Shown: one piece after another, positions 1 through 8,066 of the stretch | Numbering within the stretch: the stretch's first letter is position 1 | How the letters are laid out: each line of letters begins with the position of its first letter | Assembly: GCF_003323715.1 (NCBI RefSeq) | Contig: NZ_QOIN01000073.1 | Coordinates: 62,001-126,000, forward strand | Length of the DNA stretch: 64,000 nucleotides | From: Streptomyces diacarni | GTDB taxonomy: Bacteria; Actinomycetota; Actinomycetes; Streptomycetales; Streptomycetaceae | Direction of reading: 5' to 3' | Position numbers and translations under genes: made by a program | Notes under the pieces: model-generated | Seen by the model: the letters and a program-made list of their open reading frames with translations, nothing else | Told to the model about the DNA's origin: nothing | The model's database searches: none

Positions 1-1
1 G

Positions 2-238
2 GTGCCGATGGGGCTCGTCAGGGAGGCGTTCGCCGCCGGGCTCGACCGCGTCTTCGTGGTGTCCGGCGTCGCGGCACTCGCCGCGGGGGCCGCGGTGCTG
101 CTCTTCGTCCGGGGGCGCGCGACGACGGCGCACGCGCCGGAGCGGGTTCCGGGGCCGGAGTCGGCCCCGGGTCCTGCGGGAGGTTCGGGGACGGCTCCCG
201 AGCGCGCACGGGAGGAGGCTCATTCGCCGACGCCGTAG
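2..238 (+). CDS. C-terminal end of an MFS-type transporter (partial)
   Basis: Only the last 78 residues lie in the window; the true start is to the left. A hydrophobic helix at about residues 18-36 (VFVVSGVAALAAGAAVLLF) followed by RGR and a Pro/Gly/Ala-rich polar tail looks like the last membrane helix and cytoplasmic tail of a drug-efflux MFS protein of the DHA2 type. That is inference from one helix and its tail. Its stop overlaps the convergent WYL regulator by 19 bp, so the two transcripts run into each other. Confidence 0.6.
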   Translation: MPMGLVREAFAAGLDRVFVVSGVAALAAGAAVLLFVRGRATTAHAPERVPGPESAPGPAGGSGTAPERAREEAHSPTP

Positions 239-1347
239 CCCCCGGCTGGGCCGTCTTCCGCGGGGGCGTCGCCGTCTTCCGTCGGGGTGGCGTGGTTGCT
301 GTCCACGGGGGCGGTTTCGGCGGCGTACAGCCGTGTCACCTCTTGGGCCCGGCGGGCCAGTTCCGCGCGGGCCTCGGGTGGGTCGAGGACCTCCAGCCAG
401 GGGCCGAACTGGAGGAGTTGGGTGACGGCGGCCAAGACGGGAAAGGCGAGACGGACGGTCACCCACGCGTCGTCCCCCTCGGCGTCGGGGTCCGCGGCGT
501 CGGGGTCCGCGGCGTCGGGGTCCGCGGCGTCGGGGTCCGCGGGCGCCCGGGGCGGTTCCGGGACGGCGACCAGCACCGGGCCGACGATGCGGGCGAACAT
601 GTCGAAGCGGTCTCTGTGCACCAGGGCCGTCACCCGCACCGGCATGGGCCGCTCCTCCACGCGGCGGCGCAGCGGCTGCCAGACGTCGGCGAGTTCGACA
701 CCGGGCCTGCGCCGCACCGGCTCCCGGAGCACCTTCGCGGAGGCCATCCGGTCCACCCGGAAGAGCGCGGGGGAGCGCCGCCGGTCCGCGACCAGGTACC
801 AGACGCCGGCCTTGCTGACGAGGCCGTAGGGATCGACGGTGTAGGTGCGCAGCTCCCGCTCGCCTCCGTGCCGGTAGCGGATGCGCAGCCTGCGGTCGGT
901 GAAGACGGCGTCGTGCAGCGCGTCGAGTTCGATGTCCGCGCGGGGCCCGCTCCGCCACCGGTCGGGATCCACCAGGATGCGGCGGCTGGTCAGTTCGGCC
1001 ACCGGACGGTGCGGTGCCGGCAGCGCGGCCATCACTTTGCGGAGCGCGGAGACCAGCGCGTTGTCGAGTCCGAGGGCCGCGTGCGCGTCCTGCGCGGCGA
1101 GCACGAACAGGGCGCGGGCCTCGTCACCGGTCAGACCGGTGACGTCTGTGCGGTACCCCGGCAGTAGCCGGATGCCGCCGTGCCGCCCCCGTTCGGCGTA
1201 CACCGGCACTCCGGCGGCCGACAGCGCCTCCACGTCGCGGTAGATGGTGCGCGAAGAGACCTCCAACTCCGCTGCCAGCCGGTCGGCCGGCACGCGGCCA
1301 CGTGTCTGGAGGAGCAGCAGAACGGACAGCAGACGATCGGATTTCAC
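220..1347 (-). CDS. HTH-WYL (YafY-type) transcriptional regulator
   Basis: The 375-aa product begins with a DeoR-like winged helix (about 1-60; a RTIYRDVEAL recognition helix is visible) and continues into a WYL effector-binding domain (about 135-225) with the variant signature GVWYLVADRRR. A WCX-like C-terminal part follows. Family members sense small ligands or nucleic acid through the WYL domain and usually regulate neighbouring or divergent genes. The best candidate target is the divergent gene at 1497; the 149-bp gap between them holds both promoters. About residue 270 the protein carries four tandem DPDAA units encoded by a perfect 15-bp repeat, an acidic insertion unlikely to be structured. 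The ligand is unknown. Confidence 0.9.
   Translation of the reverse strand: MKSDRLLSVLLLLQTRGRVPADRLAAELEVSSRTIYRDVEALSAAGVPVYAERGRHGGIRLLPGYRTDVTGLTGDEARALFVLAAQDAHAALGLDNALVSALRKVMAALPAPHRPVAELTSRRILVDPDRWRSGPRADIELDALHDAVFTDRRLRIRYRHGGERELRTYTVDPYGLVSKAGVWYLVADRRRSPALFRVDRMASAKVLREPVRRRPGVELADVWQPLRRRVEERPMPVRVTALVHRDRFDMFARIVGPVLVAVPEPPRAPADPDAADPDAADPDAADPDAEGDDAWVTVRLAFPVLAAVTQLLQFGPWLEVLDPPEARAELARRAQEVTRLYAAETAPVDSNHATPTEDGDAPAEDGPAGGYGVGE
481..540. repeat. Perfect 15-bp tandem repeat, four copies, inside the WYL regulator
   Basis: GGCGTCGGGGTCCGC occurs four times without a mismatch at 481, 496, 511 and 526. Because the unit is a multiple of three, copy-number change keeps the frame and lengthens or shortens the DPDAA stretch of the regulator. 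Confidence 0.95.
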
Positions 1348-1496
1348 GCCCCCACAGTGCCGCAGAAAATGTTGACGGTCGATGGCAGGTTTTGACGGCA
1401 GACTCCTTCCCGGCCCCGCGCCCCGGAACGTCGCACACCGGCTGCGTCCCTGTTCCCGCGTGGCCGCCTTCCGATCCGACCGAGGAGCACATTTCC

Positions 1497-2114
1497 GTGA
1501 ACAGCACCCCGCAGATCCCCGACCCCCGCCCCGTGTACGCCGCAGCCGCCGAGCAGCTGTTCCAGCTGATCTCGACCATCAAGCCCGGCCAGTTGGACCA
1601 CCCCACCCCCTGCCACGAGTACGACGTGCGCGCACTGCTGGGACACGTCGTCTCCGGTGCGCGGCGGATCGCCACCGTTCCGGAGGGCGGCGACGGCGTC
1701 GGAAAAGACGTCCCCGAGTGGATCGACGAGGTGCCCGCCGAACGCTGGGCGGAGCTCTACGACGAGGGCCGCGCCCGGATGAACGCCGCCTGGTCGGATG
1801 ACGCCGTCATGGACGCCGTCGTGACCGTCCCCTGGGGCAGCATGCCGGGCCGCATCGCGATGGCCGGCTCGGTGATGGAGACCGTCACGCACACCTGGGA
1901 CCTGGCCCGCGCACTCGGCCGGGACGACACGCTGGAAGAGGGACCGGCCCACTTCGCCCTGGCGGCCGCTCAGCGGGCGCTGCCGGCCGAGGGCCGCGAG
2001 GGAGCCCCGTTCGGCGAGGCGCGACAGGTGCCCGAGGACGCCAACGTGTACGTACGCCTCGCGGCATGGCTGGGCCGCGACCCGGAGTGGAAGACGGCAC
2101 CCGGCCGGCACTGA
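1497..2114 (+). CDS. TIGR03086-type / maleylpyruvate-isomerase N-domain (DinB-like) metal-binding protein
   Basis: The 205-aa protein has the N-terminal four-helix pattern of the mycothiol-dependent DinB-like family: a conserved start with two long helices, the TPC-HEYDVRALLGHVV segment containing a candidate metal-binding His, and later a VMETVTHTWDLARALG segment with another His pair position. Known relatives are mycothiol S-transferases or mycothiol-dependent isomerases; the substrate here cannot be read from sequence. The GTG at 1497 was chosen because GAGGAG lies 9-14 nt upstream. It is divergent from the WYL regulator and 47 bp upstream of the flavin oxidase, with which it may be co-transcribed. 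Confidence 0.8.
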   Translation: MNSTPQIPDPRPVYAAAAEQLFQLISTIKPGQLDHPTPCHEYDVRALLGHVVSGARRIATVPEGGDGVGKDVPEWIDEVPAERWAELYDEGRARMNAAWSDDAVMDAVVTVPWGSMPGRIAMAGSVMETVTHTWDLARALGRDDTLEEGPAHFALAAAQRALPAEGREGAPFGEARQVPEDANVYVRLAAWLGRDPEWKTAPGRH

Positions 2115-2161
2115 CCCCCGGCTGCCAGGACGGCGGAGCGGACGCAGAGGGCGAGGAAAAG

Positions 2162-3574
2162 ATGGTGCTCAGCGGATTGGCCGCACTGCGCAAGGCGGTG
2201 CACGGGAGCGTGTTCGTACGACAGGAGGCGGGCTACGACCTGGAGCGCACGGGTTTCCAGCGAGGGGACCGGCACGCCCCTGACGTGATCGTGGCGGCGC
2301 ACTCGGCGGACGACGTACGAGAGGCCGTCGCCTTCGCCCGGCGCAACGGTCTTCCGGTGGCCGCACAGGCCACCGGGCACGGGCTGGGCGAGGCCGCGCG
2401 CGGCGGCGTCCTGGTGAGCACGCGCCACCTCCGCTCCATCCGGGTCGACCCCGCAGCCCGCACGGCCTGGGTGGAGGCGGGCGTGCGGGCGGGTGACCTG
2501 GTCGCGGAGGCGGCACGGTACGGACTCGCGCCGGTCAACGGTTCGGCGCCGGGCGTCGGCGTGGTCGCGTACACCCTGGGCGGCGGCGTGGGGCTGCTCG
2601 GCCGCAGGTTCGGATACGCGGCGGACTCCGTGCGGCGCGTCGACCTCGTCACCGGTGACGAGGGAACACCACTGCGGCAGGTGAGTGCGGACAGCGAGCC
2701 GGAACTGTTCCGTGGGCTGCGCGGCGGCGGGGGAGGCTTCGGCGTCGTCACCGGCATGGAGATCGAGCTGGTTGCGGTGCAGCGGATCTTCGGTGGGCGC
2801 CTGGTCTTCGACGGCGGCGAGGTCGCCGAGGACGTGCTGCGCAGCTGGCAGAAGTGGACCACGTCGGTACCCGACGAGCTGACCTCCGCCGTCACATTGC
2901 TGCCCGCGCCCGACCTCCCCGCTGTCCCCGCACCGCTGCGCGGCCGCTACCTCGCCCAGGTGCACGTCGCGTTCACCGGCACCCGCCAGGAAGGCGAACG
3001 CCTGATCGCACCCCTGCGGGCGATCGGCTCCCTGCTGGCGGACGAGGTGCGGGAGATGCCGTACACGGAGTGCGCCTCCGTCTTCAGCGAACCGGACACC
3101 CCGCACGGCTACCGCAGCGCCAACCTCATGCTGGGCCCCGACGGCCTCGACGACGAGGCGCGGCACTCGGTGCTGGCCGCCTCAGGACCCGAGGCGGAGA
3201 CCATGTGCGTGCTGAGCATGCGTCACCTCGGCGGCGCCCTGTCCCGGCCACCCGCCGTGCCCGATGCCGTTCCGCACCGCGACGCCGGCTACCTGCTGTA
3301 CGTGCTCTCCCCTGTGGCCATCCCCGACATCCGCGAAGAGAGCAGGGGAGCCGATCCCGACGCCGTACGGGCACTGCACGAGCGTGTCCTGGCCCCAGCC
3401 GCCGACGCGGCCCTCGGCCGCAACGCCAACTTCCTCTACGGGCCGCAGAGCCGCGATGTCGCCCGGTCGGTGTACGCGGGTGAGACGCCGGCCTTCCTGG
3501 AGCGGCTGGCGCGGCGGTACGACCCCGAGGGGATGTTCCGGTTCCACCTGTGGAGGGCCGGCCGGGAGGCGTGA
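2162..3574 (+). CDS. FAD-binding oxidoreductase (berberine-bridge/6-hydroxynicotine oxidase type)
   Basis: The 470-aa product has an N-terminal FAD-binding PCMH domain (about 35-210: PDVIVAAHSADDVREAVAFA, then ATGHGLGE, and GGGVGLLGRRFGYAADSV) and a C-terminal BBE-type substrate domain that ends near residue 465. The His in ATGHG is at the place where relatives attach FAD covalently. Such enzymes oxidise small alcohols, amines or polyketide-like substrates; this substrate is unknown. The start at 2162 has GAGGAAAAG directly upstream. A stem-loop at 3605-3632 may end the transcript. The 47-bp gap from the mycothiol-enzyme-like gene suggests one transcript. Confidence 0.9.
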   Translation: MVLSGLAALRKAVHGSVFVRQEAGYDLERTGFQRGDRHAPDVIVAAHSADDVREAVAFARRNGLPVAAQATGHGLGEAARGGVLVSTRHLRSIRVDPAARTAWVEAGVRAGDLVAEAARYGLAPVNGSAPGVGVVAYTLGGGVGLLGRRFGYAADSVRRVDLVTGDEGTPLRQVSADSEPELFRGLRGGGGGFGVVTGMEIELVAVQRIFGGRLVFDGGEVAEDVLRSWQKWTTSVPDELTSAVTLLPAPDLPAVPAPLRGRYLAQVHVAFTGTRQEGERLIAPLRAIGSLLADEVREMPYTECASVFSEPDTPHGYRSANLMLGPDGLDDEARHSVLAASGPEAETMCVLSMRHLGGALSRPPAVPDAVPHRDAGYLLYVLSPVAIPDIREESRGADPDAVRALHERVLAPAADAALGRNANFLYGPQSRDVARSVYAGETPAFLERLARRYDPEGMFRFHLWRAGREA

Positions 3575-3604
3575 GACCGGGACACGTGAGAGAGGCTCCG
3601 GCCC

Positions 3605-3632
3605 GGGAGGGAATTCGAGCGAAAATCCTCCC
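3605..3632 (+). terminator. Stem-loop after the flavin oxidase
   Basis: GGGAGG (3605-3610) pairs with CCTCCC (3627-3632), with an inner TTCG/CGAA stem across a two-base internal loop. There is no U tract, as is common in Streptomyces terminators. It sits 31 bp past the oxidase stop. Confidence 0.5.
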
Positions 3633-3824
3633 ATCGCGTAACCGTACGAAAGACGCCTCGTTGCACAGGATGCGCGGAGGCGACTGGAGCAGTAGGCGAC
3701 GAGAGTGCGTGAAGTGGTGGTGGCCGGTTGAGGCGCAGCCCGCAGGGGCCCCTTGCCGGTAGTGCGGTACGTGGGAAGACATGAGCTGATCTCCGCTCCT
3801 GGTTCCTGGATACGGACACCTGCC

Positions 3825-3881
3825 GACCCCCAGGCGATCGGGGTCTTCCGGACATGTCCGCAACCAAGACCCGAGGGGGTC
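3825..3881 (+). promoter_or_regulatory. Attenuator-like leader with mutually exclusive hairpins before the coiled-coil gene
   Basis: Four segments can pair in alternative ways: 1 GACCCC (3825-3830), 2 GGGGTCTT (3840-3847), 3 AAGACCC (3866-3872) and 4 GGGGGTC (3875-3881). Pairs 1:2 and 3:4 exclude pair 2:3. Segment 4 contains the ribosome-binding site GAGGGGG (3873-3879), six bases before the ATG at 3886, so the 3:4 hairpin would hide it. A perfect palindrome CGGACATGTCCG (3849-3860) lies in the loop of pair 2:3. The remainder of the 311-bp gap (3633-3824) shows no gene; it must hold the promoter. Regulation is inference from base pairing alone. Confidence 0.45.
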
Positions 3882-3885
3882 ATCC

Positions 3886-4716
3886 ATGTACTCCGATTCC
3901 GTCCTCCTGGAGTCGCCCAGCGCGCGCTCCGGGCTCGCACACAAGGTCGAAGTCCTCGACAAAGTGAAGGCCCTGGCGTTTTCCACAGGCAGTGCACAGG
4001 CCACCACCCGGGATGTGGCCAACTACTTCGAAGTGCCTCCGAAAACTGTGGAAAAACTCGCCGAGCGGCACCGCGAAGAGCTCACACACAACGGGATGAC
4101 CGTGCTGCGGGGCTCTGACCTGGAAGAATTTGTGACCGACAAGTTGTCGGTCACAAAATTCGAAGGGCCGAGTTATCCACAGCGCGTGCGGAGCCTGACC
4201 GTTTTCGACCGCCGTGCCGTCCTCAACGTGGCGATGCTGCTGCGGGACAGCGTCATCGCGCAGCGGGTCCGCACCTACCTTCTCAACGCCGAGGAGAGTG
4301 CCCCTACCCACACCGTCCATCCGGGCGTCGAAGCCGTGCAGCGGGCGACGGAAGAGCTGCGTCAGACGGTCCGCACGCTGGCGGCCGGGTACGGCTCGCT
4401 CGACCGCAGGGTCACCCGCCTGGAGACCTCAGGGGCCGAGCTGGGTGCCGTCCTGCAGGAGCTGGGCCCGGTGATCGGACGGATGTCCGCGCGGGTCGAC
4501 CGGGTGGACCACCGGCTGGCGGAGACCGACCGGCGCACCGAGCGCACCGAGCAGGTGGTGTGCGCGATGAGTCAGCGCCTCGCCGACATGGGCGAGGAGA
4601 TGCGCGAGATGCGCCAGGACCTGCGCTCGGTGATGCGGGCCGTCGACGCGAGGCCCGTACCGCCACAGCTGCTGCTGCCCCGGCAGACCTCGCCCCGTCC
4701 GCGCGACGAGAAGTGA
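3886..4716 (+). CDS. Antirepressor-like DNA-binding protein with long coiled coil (function unknown)
   Basis: The 276-aa product is not firmly assigned to a family. Residues about 25-80 look like a helix-turn-helix (STGSAQATTRDVANYFEVPP). About 100-130 (LTVFDRRAVLNVAMLLRDS) resembles the end of phage antirepressor/BRO-N-like domains, followed by RVRTYLLNAEE. From about 145 to 255 almost every heptad fits a coiled coil, so it probably oligomerises. The tail is basic and Pro-rich. A second gene with the same plan (N-terminal antirepressor-like domain, then coiled coil) lies at 55370-56329. The start is set by GAGGGGG six bases upstream, within a possible attenuator, and the coding region contains a 17-bp inverted repeat at 4126-4161. 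Confidence 0.6.
   Translation: MYSDSVLLESPSARSGLAHKVEVLDKVKALAFSTGSAQATTRDVANYFEVPPKTVEKLAERHREELTHNGMTVLRGSDLEEFVTDKLSVTKFEGPSYPQRVRSLTVFDRRAVLNVAMLLRDSVIAQRVRTYLLNAEESAPTHTVHPGVEAVQRATEELRQTVRTLAAGYGSLDRRVTRLETSGAELGAVLQELGPVIGRMSARVDRVDHRLAETDRRTERTEQVVCAMSQRLADMGEEMREMRQDLRSVMRAVDARPVPPQLLLPRQTSPRPRDEK
4126..4161. repeat. 17-bp inverted repeat inside the coiled-coil gene
   Basis: The left arm GAATTTGTGACCGACAA (4126-4142) is the reverse complement of 4144-4161 except for one extra A. It encodes EFVTDKLSVTKFE and is unusually AT rich for this region. It could form an mRNA hairpin or a protein-binding site. Confidence 0.85.
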
Positions 4717-4936
4717 CCGGCACGACAGGCACGGCAGCCTGACGGGCACAGCAGCGTGACACGCAGGGCGCGCCCCCGGCCCGCGGCCCGCGACCTCCGG
4801 GGGCGCCGTCCCGTTGACACAACGCCCCTCGGACAGACGGCGCCACCGGCCCGCCACACCCGAACCCGTATCCCCCTATCGCCGTATTCCCTCAAACCCG
4901 TACCGCTCAAGCCTGTCCCGCTCAAGGAGCCCCCCC

Positions 4937-5560
4937 ATGCGCACACGGAAACGCCGGACGGCTGGAGCCGCTGCCGCCGCCCTGGCGGCGACGACCCTGA
5001 TGTGTGCTCCGGCCTCGGGAGCGACGCCCGGACACCCGGCGGAGGCGTTCGGGACCCCGCCCCCGCCGGCCCGCGGCGGGGCGCTCACCGCCGTCGCGAA
5101 GGTGTCCGCCGACCGTCTCGCGCTGGCGGACCTGGTGGCCGCGGCGAAGTACGGCACGGGCGAGCCGATCAGCGATCCGGCGCGCGAGCGGGTGGTACTC
5201 GACGACGTGGCCGAGCGATCCGCGGCTCGCGGGGTGGACCGGCGCCTGGCCACGGCCGTCTTCCGCGATCAGATCGAGGCGAGCAAGGATGTCCAGCGGG
5301 GACTGTTCGCCCGGTGGGACCGGTATCCGTCCGCGCGCCCGACACGGCTGCCGGACCTGGCCGGGGAGGTGCGTCCGCGGCTCGACCGGATCACCGTCCG
5401 GCTGCTGGACGGGCTCGCCGCCGCCGAGCGGCCGCGGGGCGAGCCCGCGTGTACGCCGCGGCTCAGGGCCGACGCGGTCCGCGAGGCGGGGGAGCGCCGT
5501 TTCGACGCGCTGCACGCACAGGCTCTGCTCAGAGCGCTGCCCTCTGTCTGCGGGGCGTGA
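4937..5560 (+). CDS. Secreted chorismate mutase (AroQ-gamma type)
   Basis: The 207-aa product starts with a Sec signal peptide (basic MRTRKRR, hydrophobic Ala/Leu core, cleavage likely after ASGA near residue 30). The mature part has the AroQ core: RLALADLVAAAKYGTG, then DPARERVVLDDV, then a FRDQIEASKDVQRGLFARW helix carrying the conserved QIEASK-Q pattern. Two Cys (CTPRLRA... and SVCGA) could form the disulphide typical of exported AroQ-gamma enzymes. The reaction is chorismate to prephenate outside the cytoplasm; the purpose of exported mutases is unclear. The ATG at 4937 follows AAGGAG by eight bases. It is 140 bp upstream of a GntR gene on the same strand. Confidence 0.88.
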   Translation: MRTRKRRTAGAAAAALAATTLMCAPASGATPGHPAEAFGTPPPPARGGALTAVAKVSADRLALADLVAAAKYGTGEPISDPARERVVLDDVAERSAARGVDRRLATAVFRDQIEASKDVQRGLFARWDRYPSARPTRLPDLAGEVRPRLDRITVRLLDGLAAAERPRGEPACTPRLRADAVREAGERRFDALHAQALLRALPSVCGA

Positions 5561-5582
5561 GAGGAGTCTCCTCGCCCAGGTG

Positions 5583-5699
5583 TTCGGGACCGTACGAGCC
5601 AGTTGTAGGATGACTGGGCAACCGGGCGAATCGCGCGAGGCTCTCGCGGAAGTCCGGTTGCCCGGACATCGGGATCGCGGAACCGACAGGAGTCAGGAC
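5583..5699 (+). promoter_or_regulatory. Promoter and nested-hairpin leader of the GntR gene
   Basis: A TAGGAT -10 box (5606-5611) lies 17 bp after TTCGGG (5583-5588). The predicted leader begins near 5617. GGGCAACCGG (5616-5625) pairs perfectly with CCGGTTGCCC (5654-5663), and between them CGCGAG (5634-5639) pairs with CTCGCG (5643-5648), giving two stacked hairpins. CCAGT-N9-ACTGG over the -10 box could be an operator. The ATG is at 5700, after GGAG. Confidence 0.5.
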
Positions 5700-6500
5700 A
5701 TGGCGTTGCGTGCCGCCGGACGGCAGTCGCTCGTCGACACGGTCGTCGGTGAGCTGCGGGCGCAGCTCACCGCGGGTGAGTGGGCGGTGGGTGAGCGCAT
5801 CCCGACGGAACACGCGCTGGCCGAGCAGCTCCAGGTCGGCCGCAACACCGTGCGGGAGGCCGTGCGCGTCCTGGTGCACTCCGGGATGCTGCGCTCGCGG
5901 CAGGGCGAGGGCACGTTCGTCGTGGCCACGGCCGATCCGGGCGAGATCGTCCGGGGGGTGCAGCGCGCCGACGTACGCGACGTGCTGGAGCTGCGCATCG
6001 CGCTGGAGGCCGAGGGCGCCCGGCTGGCGGCCCTGCGGCACCAGCCCTCCGATCTGGAGCGGATGCGGGCCGCGCTGGCCGCGCAGGCGGCGTTCCGTGA
6101 CAGCCGGGGGCAGCCGGCGGACGGCCAGTACGAGCTGTACGCGGAGCACGACATCGAGTTCCACGTCGCCGTCGTCGACGCGGCGCACAACGCCGCGCTG
6201 AGCGCGACGTACGCCTGGTTCAGCAGCTCGGTGCGGGACGCGCTGGTCGCCTCGCTGCACGACCGGCACATGCCCCGCATCCACGAGACCGATCACCACG
6301 ACCTCGTGGACGCCATCGCGACCGGCGACCCCGAGGTCGCGGAGCGGGCCGCGAGGGAGCTGCTCGCCAAACCCAAGCAGGCCGTCGACACGCTCCTCGG
6401 CGCGGAGAGCGTGTCCGCTCCGGAGCGCGCGTCCGCTTCGGGGCGCGCGTCCGCTTCGGAGCGCGTGTCCGCTTCGGAGCGCGCGTCCGCTCCGGAGTGA
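5700..6500 (+). CDS. GntR family (FadR/FCD subfamily) transcriptional regulator
   Basis: The 266-aa protein has an N-terminal winged helix (about 10-75: GERIPTEHALAEQLQVGRNT, VREAVRVLVHSGMLRSRQGEGTFV) and an FCD effector domain (about 85-225) of the FadR type, with the usual Asp/His metal-ligand region (EHDIEFHVAVVDAAHN; ETDHHDLVDAI). FCD domains bind small acids with a metal ion. The last 30 residues are five imperfect repeats of ERASAS-type encoded by an 18-bp array that even supplies the stop codon. The MFS transporter starts 80 bp downstream and is the likely target and operon partner. Confidence 0.92.
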   Translation: MALRAAGRQSLVDTVVGELRAQLTAGEWAVGERIPTEHALAEQLQVGRNTVREAVRVLVHSGMLRSRQGEGTFVVATADPGEIVRGVQRADVRDVLELRIALEAEGARLAALRHQPSDLERMRAALAAQAAFRDSRGQPADGQYELYAEHDIEFHVAVVDAAHNAALSATYAWFSSSVRDALVASLHDRHMPRIHETDHHDLVDAIATGDPEVAERAARELLAKPKQAVDTLLGAESVSAPERASASGRASASERVSASERASAPE

Positions 6501-6511
6501 GTGTCCGCTCC
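6411..6511. repeat. 18-bp tandem array spanning the stop codon of the GntR gene
   Basis: Five full units of the type GCGTCCGCTTCGGAGCGC start at 6411, 6429, 6447, 6465 and 6483, and an 11-bp partial unit follows. The fifth unit ends GAGTGA instead of GAGCGC, creating the stop, and the array continues beyond it. Confidence 0.92.
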
Positions 6512-6580
6512 CCCTCGGCGTGAGGGCACGCCTGGCGGCGTCCCCCCGCGCGCCACCGTTCGTCAGAAAGGCACCACCGC

Positions 6581-7942
6581 ATGTCCCCGTCCCCCAGGGA
6601 AGGACTCACACCGCCCGCGGAAGGGCTCACCACCGAGGAGCTCCTTTCGGCCGAACTGATCGACGCGGAGGAGGACCTGGCGCCGGCGCCACCGGTGGCG
6701 GCGGCCCGCAGGCGGCTGCGTGCGCATCCGCTGCTGCTGTTCGTCGGTATCGTCCTGGCGTCGCTCAACATGCGCGCCGCGCTCGCGGGGGTCTCTCCCG
6801 TGCTGAGCGAGATCAGCGACGACTTCCACATGACCTCGACGGTCAGCAGCCTGGTCACCACCATTCCGCTGATCTTCATGGGCGTGGTCTCGCCGCTGGC
6901 GCCGAAGCTGGCGCGGCGCTGGGGCACGGAGACGGTGCTCCTCGGTGCGCTCGTGCTGCTCGCGGGCGGCATAGTGCTGCGGATCGCGCCCGCGGCGGTC
7001 ACTCTGTTCGGCGGGTGCGCGGTGGTCGGTTCGGGGATCGCGCTGCTGAACGTGCTGATGCCGGGTCTGATCAAGAGGGACTTCCCGGAGAAGGCCGCCG
7101 GCATGACGGCTCTGTACTCGACGGCGATGATCCTGGGCGCGACCGTCTCGGCCGCCGCCGCCGTTCCGCTGGAGCACGCGCTGGGCGGCTGGCGCGGTTC
7201 GCTGGTCTCCTGGGCGCTGCTCGCGGCGATCGCGGCGTGCGCGTGGCTGCCGCAGGCCGTCCTCGCGCGGCGCGGTACCCACCACGGGGAGGCCGCGGCC
7301 GTGCCGGCGCAGTCGTCGGGTTCCGCGGGGCCGGACGCGGACGGACAGCAGGACGGTCCGAAGCTGACCCGCTCGCCGCTGGCCTGGCAGATCACCCTGT
7401 TCATGGGTTCCCAGTCGCTGATCGCCTACGTGACGATCGCCTGGCTGCCGACGATCTTCACCGACCACGGTATGAGCAAGGCGAGCGCAGGGCTGGTTTT
7501 CGCATTCAGCACGCTGGTGCAGATGGGCGGCTCTTTCGTGGTGCCGACGCTGGCGGGGCGGATGCGTCGGCAGCGTCTGCTGTGCGCCGTGGTGGCGCTG
7601 TTCATGGCCATGGGCATCGCCGGTCTGCTGGTCGCTCCGGTGGGCGGCGCCTGGGTGTGGGCGACGCTGCTGGGCCTCGGCCAGGGCGGCGCGCTCGGTA
7701 TCGCCCTGACGCTGATGGTGCTGCGCTCCGGCGACGCGCACACGGCCGCACGGCTGTCGGGCATGGCGCAGACGTGGGGCTATCTGCTGGCCGCCGCGGG
7801 CCCGCTCGTGCTCGGCGCCGTGCACCAGGTGACGGGCGGTTGGACGATTCCGATCGTGCTGCTGCTGTGCGTCTGCGGGGCGCTCGTGCTGCTCGGTCTG
7901 GGCGCGGGCCGCGACCGCAGGATCGGTACCTCGGCGGGCTGA
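6581..7942 (+). CDS. MFS transporter (CynX/NimT-like, 12 helices)
   Basis: The 453-aa protein has a polar 45-residue N-terminus and then about 12 membrane helices in two halves joined by a soluble loop near residues 230-265. The first helix region LLLFVGIVLASLNMRAALAGVSPVLSEI is typical of the cyanate/nitroimidazole-transporter branch. Substrates of that branch in actinobacteria are mostly undefined. It follows the GntR gene by 80 bp on the same strand, suggesting regulated uptake or efflux of the GntR ligand. AGAAAGG upstream fits the ATG at 6581. A strong terminator lies 24 bp after the stop. Confidence 0.92.
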   Translation: MSPSPREGLTPPAEGLTTEELLSAELIDAEEDLAPAPPVAAARRRLRAHPLLLFVGIVLASLNMRAALAGVSPVLSEISDDFHMTSTVSSLVTTIPLIFMGVVSPLAPKLARRWGTETVLLGALVLLAGGIVLRIAPAAVTLFGGCAVVGSGIALLNVLMPGLIKRDFPEKAAGMTALYSTAMILGATVSAAAAVPLEHALGGWRGSLVSWALLAAIAACAWLPQAVLARRGTHHGEAAAVPAQSSGSAGPDADGQQDGPKLTRSPLAWQITLFMGSQSLIAYVTIAWLPTIFTDHGMSKASAGLVFAFSTLVQMGGSFVVPTLAGRMRRQRLLCAVVALFMAMGIAGLLVAPVGGAWVWATLLGLGQGGALGIALTLMVLRSGDAHTAARLSGMAQTWGYLLAAAGPLVLGAVHQVTGGWTIPIVLLLCVCGALVLLGLGAGRDRRIGTSAG

Positions 7943-7965
7943 ACGAACGGCCTGGCAGGAGAGCA

Positions 7966-8005
7966 GGCGGGTGGGAGCGGAAATCACGCTCCCACCCGCC
8001 TTTTT
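7966..8005. terminator. Bidirectional intrinsic terminator
   Basis: GGCGGGTGGGAGCG (7966-7979) and CGCTCCCACCCGCC (7987-8000) form a perfect 14-bp stem with a 7-base loop, followed by TTTTT on the plus strand. It separates the convergent MFS and ABC permease genes. Confidence 0.95.
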
Positions 8006-8066
8006 CACCGTCCTGGAACGCCGGATGCTCCCCTTCGGACATGTACTGCCCCGGCTGCTCCCTCGC

